From: Hwanghaeella sp964350445
GTDB taxonomy: Bacteria > Pseudomonadota > Alphaproteobacteria > UBA8366 > Aestuariispiraceae
Direction of reading: 5' to 3'
NCBI GenBank assembly: GCA_964350445.1
Contig: CAYGKA010000023.1
Span: 1-64,000, forward strand
DNA length: 64,000 bases
The first letter of the stretch is position 1. Each line of letters opens with the position of its first letter. The position numbers and the translations under genes were made by a program. This document shows, one piece after another, positions 63,305 through 64,000 of this stretch. Under the pieces are notes generated by a model. The model was given only the letters and a program-made list of their open reading frames with translations. It did no database searches and was not told the origin of the DNA.

Positions 63305-64000
63305 TTAGGCTTCCAGCAGAATATCCGTCCACAGTTCGGATGCGTCCGGTTCCGGGCTTTCCTGCGCGAAATCGGCGCTGTCCGCGACGATGGACTTGAT
63401 CTCCTTGTCGACCGCCTTCAGGTCCTCCTCGGACGCATACCCGCCCTCGAGCAGCAGGTTCCTGACATGGTCGATCGGGTCGTGTTGCTGGCGCATTTCG
63501 TTGACCTCGTCCTTGGTCCGGTATTTCGCCGGGTCGGACATGGAATGGCCACGATAGCGGTAGGTTTTCATTTCCAGGATGAACGGTCCCTTGCCCGCAT
63601 GGCAGTGTTCGATGGCCTCCGCGGCCGCTTCGCGCACTTTCAAGACGTCCATGCCGTCCACTTCCCGGCCGGGAATACCGTGCGCCATCCCGCGATCGGC
63701 CAATTTACGCCCGCTGGCGGAGTGGCGTTCTGCCGATGTGCCCATGGCGTATTGGTTGTTCTCAATGACGTAGATGACCGGCAGTTTCCAAAGCGAGGCC
63801 ATGTTGAACGCCTCGTATACCTGCCCCTGGTTCATCGCGCCGTCGCCGACATAGGTCAGGCTGACACGCTTCTCGCCACGGAACTTGTAGGCGAACGCCA
63901 AACCGGTTCCGATCGGCACCTGTGCACCGACAATGCCGTGCCCGCCAAAGAAGTTCTTCTCCTTGGAGAACATGTGCATCGAGCCGCCCTTCCCCCTGGA
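63305..64000 (-). CDS. pdhA: Pyruvate dehydrogenase E1 alpha subunit (N-terminus outside window)
   Basis: The frame is open to the right edge, so the protein continues beyond 64000. Visible C-terminal part: SRGKGGSMHMFS at the edge, the thiamine-diphosphate motif GDGAMNQGQVYEAFNMA, and RYRGHSMSDPAKYR with the phosphorylation-loop-like serines. With pdhB it decarboxylates pyruvate. The first Met visible (63979) is internal and not the start. Confidence 0.97.
   Translation of the reverse strand, partial: SRGKGGSMHMFSKEKNFFGGHGIVGAQVPIGTGLAFAYKFRGEKRVSLTYVGDGAMNQGQVYEAFNMASLWKLPVIYVIENNQYAMGTSAERHSASGRKLADRGMAHGIPGREVDGMDVLKVREAAAEAIEHCHAGKGPFILEMKTYRYRGHSMSDPAKYRTKDEVNEMRQQHDPIDHVRNLLLEGGYASEEDLKAVDKEIKSIVADSADFAQESPEPDASELWTDILLEA

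Overview
This window looks like chromosomal DNA of a GC-rich alphaproteobacterium, probably Rhodospirillales-like. That assignment is an inference from gene content and order: dusB-ntrB-ntrC-ntrY-ntrX-trkA-hfq-hflX, a fused ispDF, a RatA/Coq10-family gene beside lipA, and a pyruvate dehydrogenase E1 beta that carries its own lipoyl domain. No rRNA, CRISPR array or insertion sequence was seen. One tRNA is present, tRNA-Ser(UGA).

Positions 1-10093 form a type I secretion locus. A giant acidic repeat protein enters from beyond the left edge; its frame stays open through a polyproline run to base 2. It is followed by an ABC exporter, a periplasmic adaptor and a TolC-like outer-membrane protein. 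The substrate holds an in-frame tandem duplication (1167-base period), and the exporter ATPase has unusual signature and H-loop sequences.

Positions 10100-17800 are accessory-like: a methyltransferase, two TetR regulators, a truncated homocysteine S-methyltransferase remnant, a GNAT acetyltransferase, a PAS histidine kinase, an AhpD-like protein, a thioesterase, an intact homocysteine S-methyltransferase and the tRNA. Positions 17900-28800 hold a small exported protein with a TTG start, a degenerate EAL-type protein, a lytic transglycosylase, rlpA, and a tight housekeeping operon (dac, tmk, holB, metG, tatD, a PhnP-like hydrolase).

Positions 28874-38087 are mixed: a chemotaxis receptor, an AT-richer transglutaminase-like gene, a DUF454 membrane protein, mazG, a class III nucleotide cyclase, a beta-hydroxyacid dehydrogenase, an inositol-monophosphatase-family enzyme and an MFS transporter with a His-rich tail. 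Positions 38182-40317 are groESL with a textbook CIRCE operator and promoter.

Positions 40387-52814 are read leftward: dusB, ntrB, ntrC, ntrY, ntrX (nitrogen sensing), trkA, a D-amino-acid aminotransferase-like gene, a HAD phosphatase, hfq and hflX. Positions 52966-58502 hold a CcsA/YpjD-like membrane protein, ispDF, pgpA, cinA/pncC, an XRE regulator, ratA/coq10 and lipA. Positions 58551-64000 are the pyruvate dehydrogenase cluster read leftward: pdhA (cut by the right edge), pdhB, pdhC and lpd, with a small unknown protein between lpd and lipA. LipA makes the lipoyl groups that pdhB, pdhC and Lpd use.
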